64,000 nt of DNA from CAZXEU01 sp965207385 (GTDB lineage Bacteria; Bacteroidota; Rhodothermia; Rhodothermales; Bin80): contig CBDBLZ010000018.1 of NCBI GenBank assembly GCA_965207385.1, forward strand, positions 162,370 to 226,369, in the 5' to 3' direction. The translations under genes and the position numbers were made by a program. The notes under the pieces are model-generated. The model was not told the origin of the DNA, ran no database searches, and worked only from the letters and a program-made list of their open reading frames with translations. Below are positions 37,414 through 46,200 of the stretch, one piece after another. How positions within the stretch are numbered: position 1 is the stretch's first letter; every line of letters starts with the position of its first letter.

Positions 37414-38598
37414 ATGCCTGATTCGCCCGACCCAAGTCCGCGAAGCCTTTCCATTCTCGGCTCGACCGGATCGGTCGGCACGCAGGCCCTGGAGCTTGTT
37501 CGCCTCATGCCGGACCGGCTGCGCGTGGCGGCGCTGACGGCGAGCTCCAGCACGGACACGCTCGTGGAGCAGGCGCTCGAGTTCCGCCCGGAGCTCGTGG
37601 CGCTGGCACGGGCCGAGTCTGCGAAGAAGCTGCGGGATGCGCTTGCGCCCCACGGCATTCGCGTGGTCGCGGGGCCGGAAGGGCTATGCGAGGCGGCCTC
37701 CCTTGCGGCAGCCGACGTGGTCCTGGCGGCCATTTCGGGAGTGGCAGGACTGCGCCCCGTACTGGCTGCCCTCGCCTCGGGCAAGGTCGTGGCGCTGGCC
37801 AACAAGGAGACCCTCGTGGCCGCGGGAGCCCATGCCGTGCGCACGGCCGCCCGGTTCGGCGGCACGCTCGTGCCTGTCGACAGCGAGCATTCGGCCATAT
37901 TTCAGTGCCTTGCCGGAGAGGAGCCGGACGTCGTGGAGAAGATCATCCTTACGGCTTCCGGAGGGCCGTTTCGCACCCGCGATGCGGCTGCGCTCGCGCG
38001 CGTGACGCCCGCCGAGGCGCTGCGCCATCCCAATTGGTCCATGGGTGCCAAGATTACCATCGATTCGGCGACCATGATGAACAAGGGTCTGGAGGTGATA
38101 GAGGCGCGCTGGCTGTTTTCGGCGGCGCCCGACCAGATCCAGGTCGTTGTGCATCCCCAGAGTATCGTGCATTCCATGGTGCTGTTCCGGGATGGCAGCG
38201 CGAAAGCCCAGCTGGGGCTGCCCGACATGCGGCTGCCCATCCTGTATGCGTGCAGTTACCCCGACCGGTGGAGTGCGCCCTACGGGCGCGTGGACTGGAG
38301 CGCCATCCAGCGGCTGGACTTTGCGCCTCCCGATCTCGTTAAATTCCCCTGCCTGCGCCTGGCATACGAGGCCCTGCGGCAGGGCGGCACGGCGCCGGCT
38401 GTGCTCAACAGCGCCAACGAAGAGGCGGTTGACCTTTTCCTGGCAGATCGCCTGCGGTTTGTGGACATACCGCGTGCCGTTGAGGATGCCCTGTCCCGGC
38501 ACGCCACCGCCGGCGAGCCGGATCTGGATGCCGTTCTCGAAGTGGACAGGGCTGTGCGCAACAGTGTGCTGGAACAAGCCTACGTACAGGCTATTTGA
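37414..38598 (+). CDS. dxr: 1-deoxy-D-xylulose-5-phosphate reductoisomerase
   Basis: Dxr (IspC) converts DXP to MEP with NADPH, the first committed step of the non-mevalonate isoprenoid pathway. The 394-residue product has the NADPH-binding LGSTGSVGTQ at residue 15, ALANKETLVAAG, the metal and substrate site PVDSEHSAIFQ, ASGGPFR, and the flexible loop HPNWSMGAKITIDSATMMNK. The start ATG gives the family-typical N-terminus. It opens the plus-strand envelope cluster; rseP follows after 28 bases. The order dxr, rseP, uppS joins isoprenoid supply, envelope proteolysis and undecaprenyl carrier synthesis. Confidence 0.96.
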   Translation: MPDSPDPSPRSLSILGSTGSVGTQALELVRLMPDRLRVAALTASSSTDTLVEQALEFRPELVALARAESAKKLRDALAPHGIRVVAGPEGLCEAASLAAADVVLAAISGVAGLRPVLAALASGKVVALANKETLVAAGAHAVRTAARFGGTLVPVDSEHSAIFQCLAGEEPDVVEKIILTASGGPFRTRDAAALARVTPAEALRHPNWSMGAKITIDSATMMNKGLEVIEARWLFSAAPDQIQVVVHPQSIVHSMVLFRDGSAKAQLGLPDMRLPILYACSYPDRWSAPYGRVDWSAIQRLDFAPPDLVKFPCLRLAYEALRQGGTAPAVLNSANEEAVDLFLADRLRFVDIPRAVEDALSRHATAGEPDLDAVLEVDRAVRNSVLEQAYVQAI

Positions 38599-38626
38599 CA
38601 CCGGCTATTGAGCGAGGGCCCCTGCC

Positions 38627-39964
38627 ATGGATATTTTTGGGACTATACTGGCCGTTGTGGGTGCCATCATGATACTCGTGTTCGTGCACGAGTTGGGCCA
38701 TTTCCTGGCGGCCAGGATGTTCGGCATGCGAGTGGACCGGTTTTCGGTCGGCTTCCCGCCCAAGATTGCGAGCCGGAAGATCGGGGAAACGGAGTACGTA
38801 CTGGGAGCGACGCCGCTGGGAGGCTACGTCAAGATCGCGGGGATGATTGACGAGAGCATGGACAGCGAGTTTGCGGATAGCGAACCGCAGCCCTGGGAAT
38901 TCCGGTCGAAGCCCCTTTGGCAGCGAGCCATCGTCATCGCTGCTGGCGTGACATTCAATTTCATTCTGGCCGCTGCCATTTTTGCAGGCCTGAAGACGGT
39001 CTACGGGGAGACGGGCTATCTGGCGCAGCAGGACGGCCTCGTGTATGTAGCGGACAGTTCGCTTGCCGCCGAGCAGATAGGTCTGCAAACGGGGGACAGG
39101 ATCGTCTCGATCAGCGGAGTGCCGTTTGATCCCGACGATTTGGGAGGCAGCATTATCCCGCTTTTGGCAGATACGCTCGTCTTCGAGGTGGATCGCGATG
39201 GCCGGAGGCTCGCGCTGCCCGGGCCCCGCGACATCATGACGCAGATCCAGAATTCCTCGGACGGAGGCATCTTCGGTCTGGGACTCTACAACGAGCCAAG
39301 CGTGGTGGGCGATGTCGCGCCGGGCATGCCTGCGGACACGGCCGGCCTCGTGCCGGGCGACAGGATTGCTGCCATCAATGGCTGGCCGGTCACGTTCTGG
39401 ATGGAGATGACGAGCTTCATTCGTGACTCCGATGGCCGTACGCTGGAGCTAGACGTCGTCCGCACGGCTGATGGCAGCACGCGGACCCTGCGCAAGAATA
39501 TCCGGCCAAACCTGCAGGAGGACGGCGAATACCGCATTGGCGTCGGCATCGCGAGCCGGACCGTGGACTATGCCCCGATGGAAGCCGCATGGCGGGGACT
39601 GGCTGACACCTGGGACAATACGCGCGCCATTGCGATTAATCTCAGGCGCATTGTTACGGGCAAGGAAAACGTGCGCGAAAACCTGGGCGGACCCGTGATG
39701 GTGGCCAAGATTACGGGCCAGGCCGCGCAGCAGGGTGGGCAGTCCTTCTGGAGAATCGTGGCCCTGCTATCGATTACCCTGGCCATCGTCAACATTCTTC
39801 CCATCCCGGTGCTGGACGGAGGGCATCTCGTTTTTCTGCTTTACGAAGCCATCGTGCGCCGGGAGCCCTCCGTGCGCTTCCGCATGATAACACAGCAGGT
39901 TGGCTTCGGCATATTGCTGCTTCTGATGGCGTTCCTGGTCTTCAACGACATTACGCGCCTGTAG
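38627..39964 (+). CDS. rseP: RseP-type site-2 zinc metalloprotease
   Basis: The 445-residue product is an inner-membrane S2P protease that cleaves membrane-embedded substrates, in E. coli the anti-sigma factor RseA. The first helix carries the zinc site HELGH at residues 21-25, and the LDG-type motif NILPIPVLDGGHLVF near the C-terminus supplies the third ligand. Two PDZ-like regions lie between (ADSSLAAEQIGLQTGDRIVS and VAPGMPADTAGLVPGDRI). Length is typical. No RseA homologue is in the window, so the substrate is unknown. uppS follows after 25 bases. Confidence 0.94.
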   Translation: MDIFGTILAVVGAIMILVFVHELGHFLAARMFGMRVDRFSVGFPPKIASRKIGETEYVLGATPLGGYVKIAGMIDESMDSEFADSEPQPWEFRSKPLWQRAIVIAAGVTFNFILAAAIFAGLKTVYGETGYLAQQDGLVYVADSSLAAEQIGLQTGDRIVSISGVPFDPDDLGGSIIPLLADTLVFEVDRDGRRLALPGPRDIMTQIQNSSDGGIFGLGLYNEPSVVGDVAPGMPADTAGLVPGDRIAAINGWPVTFWMEMTSFIRDSDGRTLELDVVRTADGSTRTLRKNIRPNLQEDGEYRIGVGIASRTVDYAPMEAAWRGLADTWDNTRAIAINLRRIVTGKENVRENLGGPVMVAKITGQAAQQGGQSFWRIVALLSITLAIVNILPIPVLDGGHLVFLLYEAIVRREPSVRFRMITQQVGFGILLLLMAFLVFNDITRL

Positions 39965-39989
39965 GCGCCTTATCGCGAATCGACGGGTA

Positions 39990-40745
39990 ATGGCCGCCGG
40001 GGAAGACCTCAGGCTGCAGCAGGCGCTCGCAGAGCGGGGGCCGATTCCGGCGCACGTAGCCATTATCATGGATGGCAACGGACGCTGGGCGAAAGAGCGC
40101 GGAACGCCCAGAATCATGGGCCACCGGGCCGGCGTCGATTCAGTCCGGGACGTGGTTGAGGCCTGCGCAGAGCTCGGGGTAGGATTCCTGACACTGTATA
40201 CGTTCAGCGTCGAAAACTGGCTGCGCCCGGCAGCAGAGGTGGAGGCCCTTATGGCGCTGCTTCGCCGCGCCTTGCGGGAAGAGCTTGCCGTGCTCCAGAA
40301 GAACGACATTCGCCTGCGGGCCGTTGGCGATATCGGAAGGCTGCCGGGACGTACGCGCAGCGCACTGTCCAGGGCCATGGACGCGACGTCCGCCAACGGA
40401 CGCATGCAACTGGTGCTGGCGCTTTCGTACAGCGGGCGCCTGGACATCACGCGCGCGGTGCGGACGCTCTGCATGCGGGCGCAGGACGGCAGCCTGGACC
40501 CGGCCACCGTCAGCGAGCATACGGTAGCCGAGGCCCTGTATACGGCGGGCATGCCGGACCCGGACCTGCTCATACGGACGGGTGCCGAGAGCCGAGTCTC
40601 GAATTTCCTGCTCTGGCAGCTCGCCTATACCGAGATGGTGATGACGGATTGTTACTGGCCCGCATTTCGGCGCGACCATCTGTATGCTTGCATACGCACG
40701 TACCAGGACCGTGAGCGCCGCTTCGGCAGGCTCTCCGGACAATAA
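39990..40745 (+). CDS. uppS: Di-trans,poly-cis-undecaprenyl-diphosphate synthase
   Basis: UppS adds eight isoprene units to farnesyl diphosphate to give the undecaprenyl carrier for peptidoglycan and polysaccharide. The 251-residue product contains the catalytic IIMDGNGRWAKERG near residue 24, TLYTFSVENWLRP near 68 and, near the C-terminus, LLIRTGAESRVSNFLLWQ. The usual serine-glycine in the last motif is Gly-Ala here. The length is normal. It lies between rseP and bamA in the cluster. Confidence 0.95.
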   Translation: MAAGEDLRLQQALAERGPIPAHVAIIMDGNGRWAKERGTPRIMGHRAGVDSVRDVVEACAELGVGFLTLYTFSVENWLRPAAEVEALMALLRRALREELAVLQKNDIRLRAVGDIGRLPGRTRSALSRAMDATSANGRMQLVLALSYSGRLDITRAVRTLCMRAQDGSLDPATVSEHTVAEALYTAGMPDPDLLIRTGAESRVSNFLLWQLAYTEMVMTDCYWPAFRRDHLYACIRTYQDRERRFGRLSGQ

Positions 40746-40811
40746 CGAGGGAACGGGCACGTTTGACGACGAAACCAAGTGCGCTTCGAACCCGTTAATT
40801 TCCCGAGCATT

Positions 40812-43337
40812 ATGGAATCCATGGTCCGGTTTCTGACCGCTGCAATGTGCGCGGCACTGGCCTTGCTGCCTGCAGCGGCGCACGCCCAGTCGCTCGCCTC
40901 GTCCCTCGCCAGCTCCGACACCCGTTCAGGAGCCTTGTCCTCCCGGCCCGAGGAAGTGGAAATCCTGGGTATTTCGGTGGAAGGCGTCGACTCCGAGAGC
41001 ATGCAGCAGTATGTGCTGACCACCAGTGAACTCGCTGTCGGACAGACCATTACGCTGCCCGGCGACCCGGCGCTTGCGGGCGCCATACGCAATCTCTACC
41101 AGCTTCGCGTATTCTCGGATGTCAAGATCGTGGAGGAGCGCAGAGCGGGCTCGGGCGTCTTTCTCGTGGTGCGGGTAGTGGAAGAGCCGAAGCTCGTCGA
41201 CTATACGTTTTCCGGTATCAAGAAGAAGCACACGAAGGAGCTGGAAAAGGAGGTACCCCTGTTCAAGGGTACCCGGGTGCGGCCTGCGGACATGGAGAGA
41301 TCGGTCCAGGTAATCAAGGACTACTTTGCCGGAAAGGGCTACGTCATGGCCGATGTCGAGGTGACCCGGACGCCGGGGGCGGACAACTCGGTCAGCCTCG
41401 AATTCTCCGTCAACCAGGGCAAGCGGGTGAGGATTCGCGAGGTGCTTATTTCCGGCAACAGCGAGGTGTCCAGCCGCGCGCTGCAGCGCAAGCTCAAGAA
41501 GACCAAGCCAAAGAGTGCGCTGAAATTCTGGCGCAAGGCCCGGTTTGACGAGAGCCTGTACGAGGAGGACAAGGCCAAGCTGGTTGGCTACTACAATTCG
41601 CGTGGATACTATGACGCGCGCATCGCACGTGATTCGGTCTACCTGGATCTGTCAGGCGGGGAGCCGGGCATGGTTGTGGAGGTAGACGTGAATGAAGGTC
41701 CGCAGTATCACATCCGCCGCATTGAGTGGGACGGCAACACGGTCTATCCGGATGAGGTGCTTTCGACGGCGCTGGGTGTGCTGCCCGGAGAAGTCTACAA
41801 TGCAGAGCGACTGGAGCAGAACCTGCACGGCAACAAGCGCAGCAGCGACGTCTCCAGCCTGTACATGAATCGCGGGTACATGCTCTTTCGCGTGCAGCCG
41901 GAGGTGCGCGTCGTGGAGGGCGACTCGCTGGATCTGTACTACGATCTTTACGAGGGCGACATATTTGAATTCGGCGAGATCACCGTTGCCGGAAACTCCA
42001 AGACCAAGGAGCACGTGATTCGCCGCGAGCTGTACACAATTCCCGGGCAGACATTCAGCCGTGAGCATATTCAGGAGACCATTCGCCGGCTGTCCCAGCT
42101 GAACTATTTCGACCAGGAGAAACTGGGCGCCGGCCCAGCCCTGGATCTGGACCAGGAAAGCCGGACGGTCGACTTGACCTACAGTCTGGAAGAGGTAGGC
42201 AGCGACCAGCTTGAGCTTTCCGGTACGTACGGCAGATTCGGGCTGATCCTCATGCTTCGCTTTGGATTCAACAATTTCTCGACGCAGGATTTCTTCAAGC
42301 GCCGCGCATGGCGGCCGCTGCCCAGCGGTGATGGGCAGCAGCTCTCGGTGGGACTTCAGACCAACGGCAGGGCCTACCAGAGCTACTCGCTCAGCTTTAC
42401 GGAGCCCTGGTTCCGCGGCCGGCCCACGCCGGTTGGATTCAGCCTTTCGCATTCCCGGTTCAGCGGCAGCTCCTTCTACACCTTCACCAGGAGCAACATT
42501 GATACGGGGCAGCTGTTCGTGCGCTCTTCGGCTTCCGTCTTTTATGAGAAGAGGCTGCAGTGGCCGGATGACAAGTTCAGCACGTCCACGTCCCTGGGAT
42601 ATCAGTATTTCCTGAACAGGAACTTCACTTCGGTGCTTCCGCTGGGCACCAGCGAGCAGGTCACGGTCAGACAGGCGCTTACCCGGAGCTCACTGGATCA
42701 CCCGATATTTCCCACAGCGGGATCAAGCCTGCTGCTCTCGCTCGAAGTGGCCATGCCGGTAGCGGATTTTGTTCAGTATCACAAGTGGCGCTTCAGCACG
42801 GGCTGGAATGTGCCGCTCGCTCGTAAGCTCACCGTTAATCTGAGCGGCGAATTCGGCTATATCGGTTCGATCTCGGGCGAAGACGTACTGTTTGAACGCT
42901 ACGTTGTAGGCGGATCCCCGTTTGACTTCCAGGGCTTCCGCGACAATTTCGGCAAGGACATCATCTACATGCGCGGATATCCGGCGCGTGTGCTGGGTCC
43001 CCGGCGCGGCGACGAAGCGATCGGCGGCCGCATTCTCAATAAGTATACTTCGGAGATGCGTGTGCTGGCCATACAGTCTCCCCAGTTGACGGCGGCGCCC
43101 TATCTTTTCATGGACGCGGCCAACACGTGGGACGGCTTCTCCACCTACAGTCCCACCCAGCTGTACCGGTCCGCGGGGGTTGGCGTGCGCCTTTTCCTGC
43201 CCATTCTCGGAATGCTGGAACTGACTTACGGGTATAATTTTGACCAATTCATCCCGATTCCAGGCCAGGCACACAAGCACACGGGAGCCAACAAGTGGCT
43301 GTTCCAGTTCACGATCGGTCAGGGGTTTACGCAATAG
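40812..43337 (+). CDS. bamA: Outer-membrane protein assembly factor BamA
   Basis: BamA folds and inserts beta-barrel proteins into the outer membrane. The product has about 841 residues from the ATG at 40812 (the ATG at 40821 gives a tighter signal peptide ending AAAHAQ). Five POTRA-like domains follow (for example GRRVRIREVLISGNSEVSS and FEFGEITVAGNSKTKEHVIR), then a 16-strand barrel with EEVGSDQLELSGTYG and MRGYPARVLGP, the counterpart of the family VRGF motif. The 66-base gap from uppS and the order uppS-bamA-skp-skp are conserved in Bacteroidota. skp follows after 10 bases. Confidence 0.95.
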   Translation: MESMVRFLTAAMCAALALLPAAAHAQSLASSLASSDTRSGALSSRPEEVEILGISVEGVDSESMQQYVLTTSELAVGQTITLPGDPALAGAIRNLYQLRVFSDVKIVEERRAGSGVFLVVRVVEEPKLVDYTFSGIKKKHTKELEKEVPLFKGTRVRPADMERSVQVIKDYFAGKGYVMADVEVTRTPGADNSVSLEFSVNQGKRVRIREVLISGNSEVSSRALQRKLKKTKPKSALKFWRKARFDESLYEEDKAKLVGYYNSRGYYDARIARDSVYLDLSGGEPGMVVEVDVNEGPQYHIRRIEWDGNTVYPDEVLSTALGVLPGEVYNAERLEQNLHGNKRSSDVSSLYMNRGYMLFRVQPEVRVVEGDSLDLYYDLYEGDIFEFGEITVAGNSKTKEHVIRRELYTIPGQTFSREHIQETIRRLSQLNYFDQEKLGAGPALDLDQESRTVDLTYSLEEVGSDQLELSGTYGRFGLILMLRFGFNNFSTQDFFKRRAWRPLPSGDGQQLSVGLQTNGRAYQSYSLSFTEPWFRGRPTPVGFSLSHSRFSGSSFYTFTRSNIDTGQLFVRSSASVFYEKRLQWPDDKFSTSTSLGYQYFLNRNFTSVLPLGTSEQVTVRQALTRSSLDHPIFPTAGSSLLLSLEVAMPVADFVQYHKWRFSTGWNVPLARKLTVNLSGEFGYIGSISGEDVLFERYVVGGSPFDFQGFRDNFGKDIIYMRGYPARVLGPRRGDEAIGGRILNKYTSEMRVLAIQSPQLTAAPYLFMDAANTWDGFSTYSPTQLYRSAGVGVRLFLPILGMLELTYGYNFDQFIPIPGQAHKHTGANKWLFQFTIGQGFTQ

Positions 43338-43347
43338 GACCGAGGCC

Positions 43348-43896
43348 ATGAAGAAATATGCAATGCTGCTACTGACGCTGGCGATTGCCGGCATGGCCAG
43401 CGGGCAGCAGAAGGTGGGCTATATCGACTCGGAATTCATCTACGGCAAGTTCCCCGAGTTTGCCAGTGCGCAGCAAACGCTGGACAGGATGGCCCAGCAA
43501 ATGGAACAGGACATTGCGGACCGGCAGAATGATCTCAACGATCTGTTCCAGGAATACGAGGCGCGCGAGCTCTTGTACACGCGCGACGAGCGGCAGCGGC
43601 GTCGTGAAGAAATCATGCGTGAGGAGGAAGACCTGGAGCGGCTTCGCGCGCAGTACTTTGGACCGGAAGGAGAGCTGTACCGGCAGCAGGAACAGATTCT
43701 GCGGCCCATCCAGGAAAAGATCCTGATCGCCGTTGAGGAAGTGGCCGAGGCTGAGGAGTATGACTACGTATTTGACAAGGGCGGCGACCTGCTGTTCTTG
43801 TATGCCACGGACCGACACGATTTGAGTGAGCAGGTGCTTGAAGTGCTGGGCATTGAGGTACAGCCCGGAGAGCGCGAAAGGGCCGGCTCCAATTGA
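43348..43896 (+). CDS. skp: Skp/OmpH-family periplasmic chaperone (copy 1)
   Basis: The 182-residue product has a signal peptide (MKKYAMLLLTLAIAGMASGQ) and starts the mature chain with KVGYIDSEFIYGKFPEF, typical of OmpH/Skp. A long charged coiled coil follows (RQNDLNDLFQEYEARELLYT, RRREEIMREEEDLERLRAQY). Skp forms a trimer that holds unfolded outer-membrane proteins until BamA receives them, and it lies 10 bases behind bamA with a GAGG before its start. A second copy follows after 25 bases. Confidence 0.9.
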   Translation: MKKYAMLLLTLAIAGMASGQQKVGYIDSEFIYGKFPEFASAQQTLDRMAQQMEQDIADRQNDLNDLFQEYEARELLYTRDERQRRREEIMREEEDLERLRAQYFGPEGELYRQQEQILRPIQEKILIAVEEVAEAEEYDYVFDKGGDLLFLYATDRHDLSEQVLEVLGIEVQPGERERAGSN

Positions 43897-43921
43897 CATC
43901 ATCAGCACAGCACGAATACAG

Positions 43922-44485
43922 ATGAAAAAGAGAACAATACTTGCCCTTGTGCCCCTGGCGGCCGTTGTGCTCACGCACATGGCAAACGCCCAGCAGCTGG
44001 CTGCCCTGCGTATCGGCTATACGGATCATGAGATACTGATTTCGAACATGCCTGAGTATCGAACAGTGCAGGAAGAGTTGCAGGCCGAGTTCGAGACCAG
44101 TCAGCAGGAGCTTCAGGCTGCTTACGAGGACTTCCAGGGACAGGTTGAGCGGTATCAGAGGCAGCAGGCGCTGCTGGCGCCCGAGAGGCAGCAGGAGCGG
44201 GAAGCAGAACTGGCCCAGGCGCAAGCCGATATTCAGGAACAGGCAACCCAGAGTGAGCAGGAACTTGCCCAGCGCGAGGCAGAGTTGCTCAGCCCCATCT
44301 TTACCCGGGTGGACGCGGCCATCAAGAAGATCGCCGCCGAGAAGAGCCTGGATCTGGTATTGCGCATCCAGGCCGGGCCCATGCAGCCGATAATCCTGTA
44401 TGCAAATGAAGATCGTATATTGGACATCACCCTGGATGTGGCCATCGAGCTGGGTATCGATGTAGGCGAGGGAGACGGCGGATAA
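43922..44485 (+). CDS. Skp/OmpH-family periplasmic chaperone (copy 2)
   Basis: The 187-residue product has its own signal peptide (LALVPLAAVVLTHMANAQ) and the Skp start LRIGYTDHEILISNMPEY. Its coiled coil is richer in Gln than copy 1 (QQELQAAYEDFQGQVERYQR), and the two copies are clearly diverged, so they probably have different clients. Tandem Skp-like genes behind bamA are usual in Bacteroidota. panB follows after 63 bases with its own strong ribosome-binding site. Confidence 0.88.
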   Translation: MKKRTILALVPLAAVVLTHMANAQQLAALRIGYTDHEILISNMPEYRTVQEELQAEFETSQQELQAAYEDFQGQVERYQRQQALLAPERQQEREAELAQAQADIQEQATQSEQELAQREAELLSPIFTRVDAAIKKIAAEKSLDLVLRIQAGPMQPIILYANEDRILDITLDVAIELGIDVGEGDGG

Positions 44486-44534
44486 TTGCCTTCGGGCACG
44501 TTGCGTGCGGAATCGTTCCTCCAACAAACAGCAA

Positions 44535-44542
44535 GGGAGGGG
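44535..44542 (+). promoter_or_regulatory. Strong Shine-Dalgarno site of panB
   Basis: GGGAGGGG lies 6-8 bases before the ATG at 44549. It decides the panB start over the earlier TTG at 44486. It is one of the few good Shine-Dalgarno sites in the window. Confidence 0.75.
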
Positions 44543-44548
44543 TCGAAT

Positions 44549-45394
44549 ATGGCTTTGGGTGACGTCAAGCGCGTGACCACACAGACGCTGCAGCGCATGA
44601 AGGCGGCAGGTACGCCTATCGCTATGCTGACGGCGTACGACTATACTTTCGCGCGTATTCTGGACCGGTCCGGCGTGGACGTGATCCTGGTTGGCGACTC
44701 CGCCTCCAACGTCATGGCTGGACATGAAACCACACTGCCCATAACGCTGGAGCAGATGGTCTACCATGCCCAGTGCGTAGTGCGTGCGGTGGGGCGTGCT
44801 CTCGTGGTAGTGGATCTGCCTTTTGGATCGTACCAGGGAAACTCCAAGGAAGCGCTGCATTCTGCCATACGCGTGATGAAGGAAACGGGAGCGCACGGAG
44901 TCAAGGTGGAAGGCGGTGAAGCCGTACTGCCGGCTATCGATCGCATTTTGGCTGCCGGCATCCCGGTGCTTGGACACCTGGGGCTCACGCCGCAGAGCAT
45001 CTACAAGTTTGGCACGTACAGGGTGCGCGCACGTACCGGTGAAGAGGCCAAGGCGCTCAAGCTGGATGCGCGATTGCTGGAGCGGGCGGGTTGTTTTGGC
45101 ATCGTGCTGGAAAAGATTCCTGCGCCGCTGGCGCGAGAAGTCTCGGGTCTGCTCCGCATACCGACCATAGGAATCGGGGCCGGAAACGCCTGCGACGGCC
45201 AGGTCCTGGTCACACACGATGCCCTGGGACTTACGACGGACTTCAATCCCCGGTTTGTGCGACGCTATGCCGATCTGGCAGCTGACATCACGCGGGCGGT
45301 AGGCGCATTTGTAAAAGACGTGAGGGAGCGGGATTTTCCAGGCGTGGACGAAAGCTATTGGGATGCGCCCGCATCCGAGACCGCACTCGCATGA
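44549..45394 (+). CDS. panB: 3-methyl-2-oxobutanoate hydroxymethyltransferase
   Basis: PanB transfers a hydroxymethyl group from methylene-tetrahydrofolate to 2-oxoisovalerate, giving ketopantoate on the way to pantothenate and CoA. The 281-residue product contains AMLTAYDYTFARILDRSGVD near residue 25, LVGDSASNVMAGHETT, the VKVEGG and LGHLGLTPQS motifs and IPTIGIGAGNACDGQVLV. The length is typical. surE overlaps its stop by 4 bp (ATGA). panC and panD are not in the window. Confidence 0.95.
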   Translation: MALGDVKRVTTQTLQRMKAAGTPIAMLTAYDYTFARILDRSGVDVILVGDSASNVMAGHETTLPITLEQMVYHAQCVVRAVGRALVVVDLPFGSYQGNSKEALHSAIRVMKETGAHGVKVEGGEAVLPAIDRILAAGIPVLGHLGLTPQSIYKFGTYRVRARTGEEAKALKLDARLLERAGCFGIVLEKIPAPLAREVSGLLRIPTIGIGAGNACDGQVLVTHDALGLTTDFNPRFVRRYADLAADITRAVGAFVKDVRERDFPGVDESYWDAPASETALA

Positions 45395-46200
45395 GCACGG
45401 ATCAGGCGGACAGGGATCGGCCCCTTATTCTGGTATGTAACGACGACGGGATTGACGCGCCCGGAATACGCACCCTGGTCTCGGAATTGAGAGATCTCGG
45501 AGAGGTGGTCGTAGTAGCACCGCTGGACGAGCAGAGCGCGGTGGGACATGCCATTACGATCCACAGTCCTGTGCGAGCCCGCCCCTGGCACCTGCCGGGG
45601 AGCAACGGTGACGTGCAGGCATGGGCCATAGCCGGCACACCCGCCGACTGCATCAAGCTGGCCGTCAATCGTTTGCTGACGAGAAGGCCCGACCTGGTGG
45701 TTGCAGGCATCAATCACGGGTCCAATACCGCGGTAAACGTGATCTACTCGGGAACGGTGGGAGCCGCGGCAGAAGCGTGCATGCTCGGGATTCCGTCCAT
45801 CGCCGTGTCACTTTGCACGTGGGACAAGCACGATTTTTCGCCGTCTGCGCATTTTGCGGTGCGATTGGTGCGCAAGGTGCTCAGCGAAGGCATCCCTCCG
45901 GGTTTGCTGCTGAATGTCAATATTCCGCCCCGTCCCCTGGAGGACATACGGGGCATTCTGGTTACGCGCCTGGCGCGATCCCGTTGGGAAGAATCATTTA
46001 TTGAACGGACCGACCCGTTCGATCTGCCCTATTTCTGGTATTCCGGAAAATTCGTCAACCTCGATACCGGCGAATCTACGGACATCGATGCCGTTGACAA
46101 GGGGTACGTATCCGTGACGCCCCTTCAGCTGGACCTGACGGCGCACGCCTTCATGGGTACGCTGCGCGCGTGGGCCTGGGAGGAGGACGCTACGGCCTGA
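45391..46200 (+). CDS. surE: 5'/3'-nucleotidase SurE
   Basis: SurE dephosphorylates nucleoside 5'- and 3'-monophosphates and is linked to stationary-phase survival. The 269-residue product has the metal site LVCNDDGIDAPGI at residue 13, PLDEQSAVGHAIT, GTPADCIKLAVNRL and VVAGINHGSNTAVNVIYSGT, all typical. It starts inside the panB stop (ATGA). Its last 11 bases overlap the 3' end of the convergent dehydratase gene. Confidence 0.95.
   Translation: MSTDQADRDRPLILVCNDDGIDAPGIRTLVSELRDLGEVVVVAPLDEQSAVGHAITIHSPVRARPWHLPGSNGDVQAWAIAGTPADCIKLAVNRLLTRRPDLVVAGINHGSNTAVNVIYSGTVGAAAEACMLGIPSIAVSLCTWDKHDFSPSAHFAVRLVRKVLSEGIPPGLLLNVNIPPRPLEDIRGILVTRLARSRWEESFIERTDPFDLPYFWYSGKFVNLDTGESTDIDAVDKGYVSVTPLQLDLTAHAFMGTLRAWAWEEDATA

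Noticed and set aside
43613..45217. A 534-codon open frame antisense to the skp and panB genes
   Set aside because: Its sequence has no family motifs and mirrors the codon bias of the well-supported genes on the other strand; long antisense frames are expected in GC-rich DNA.
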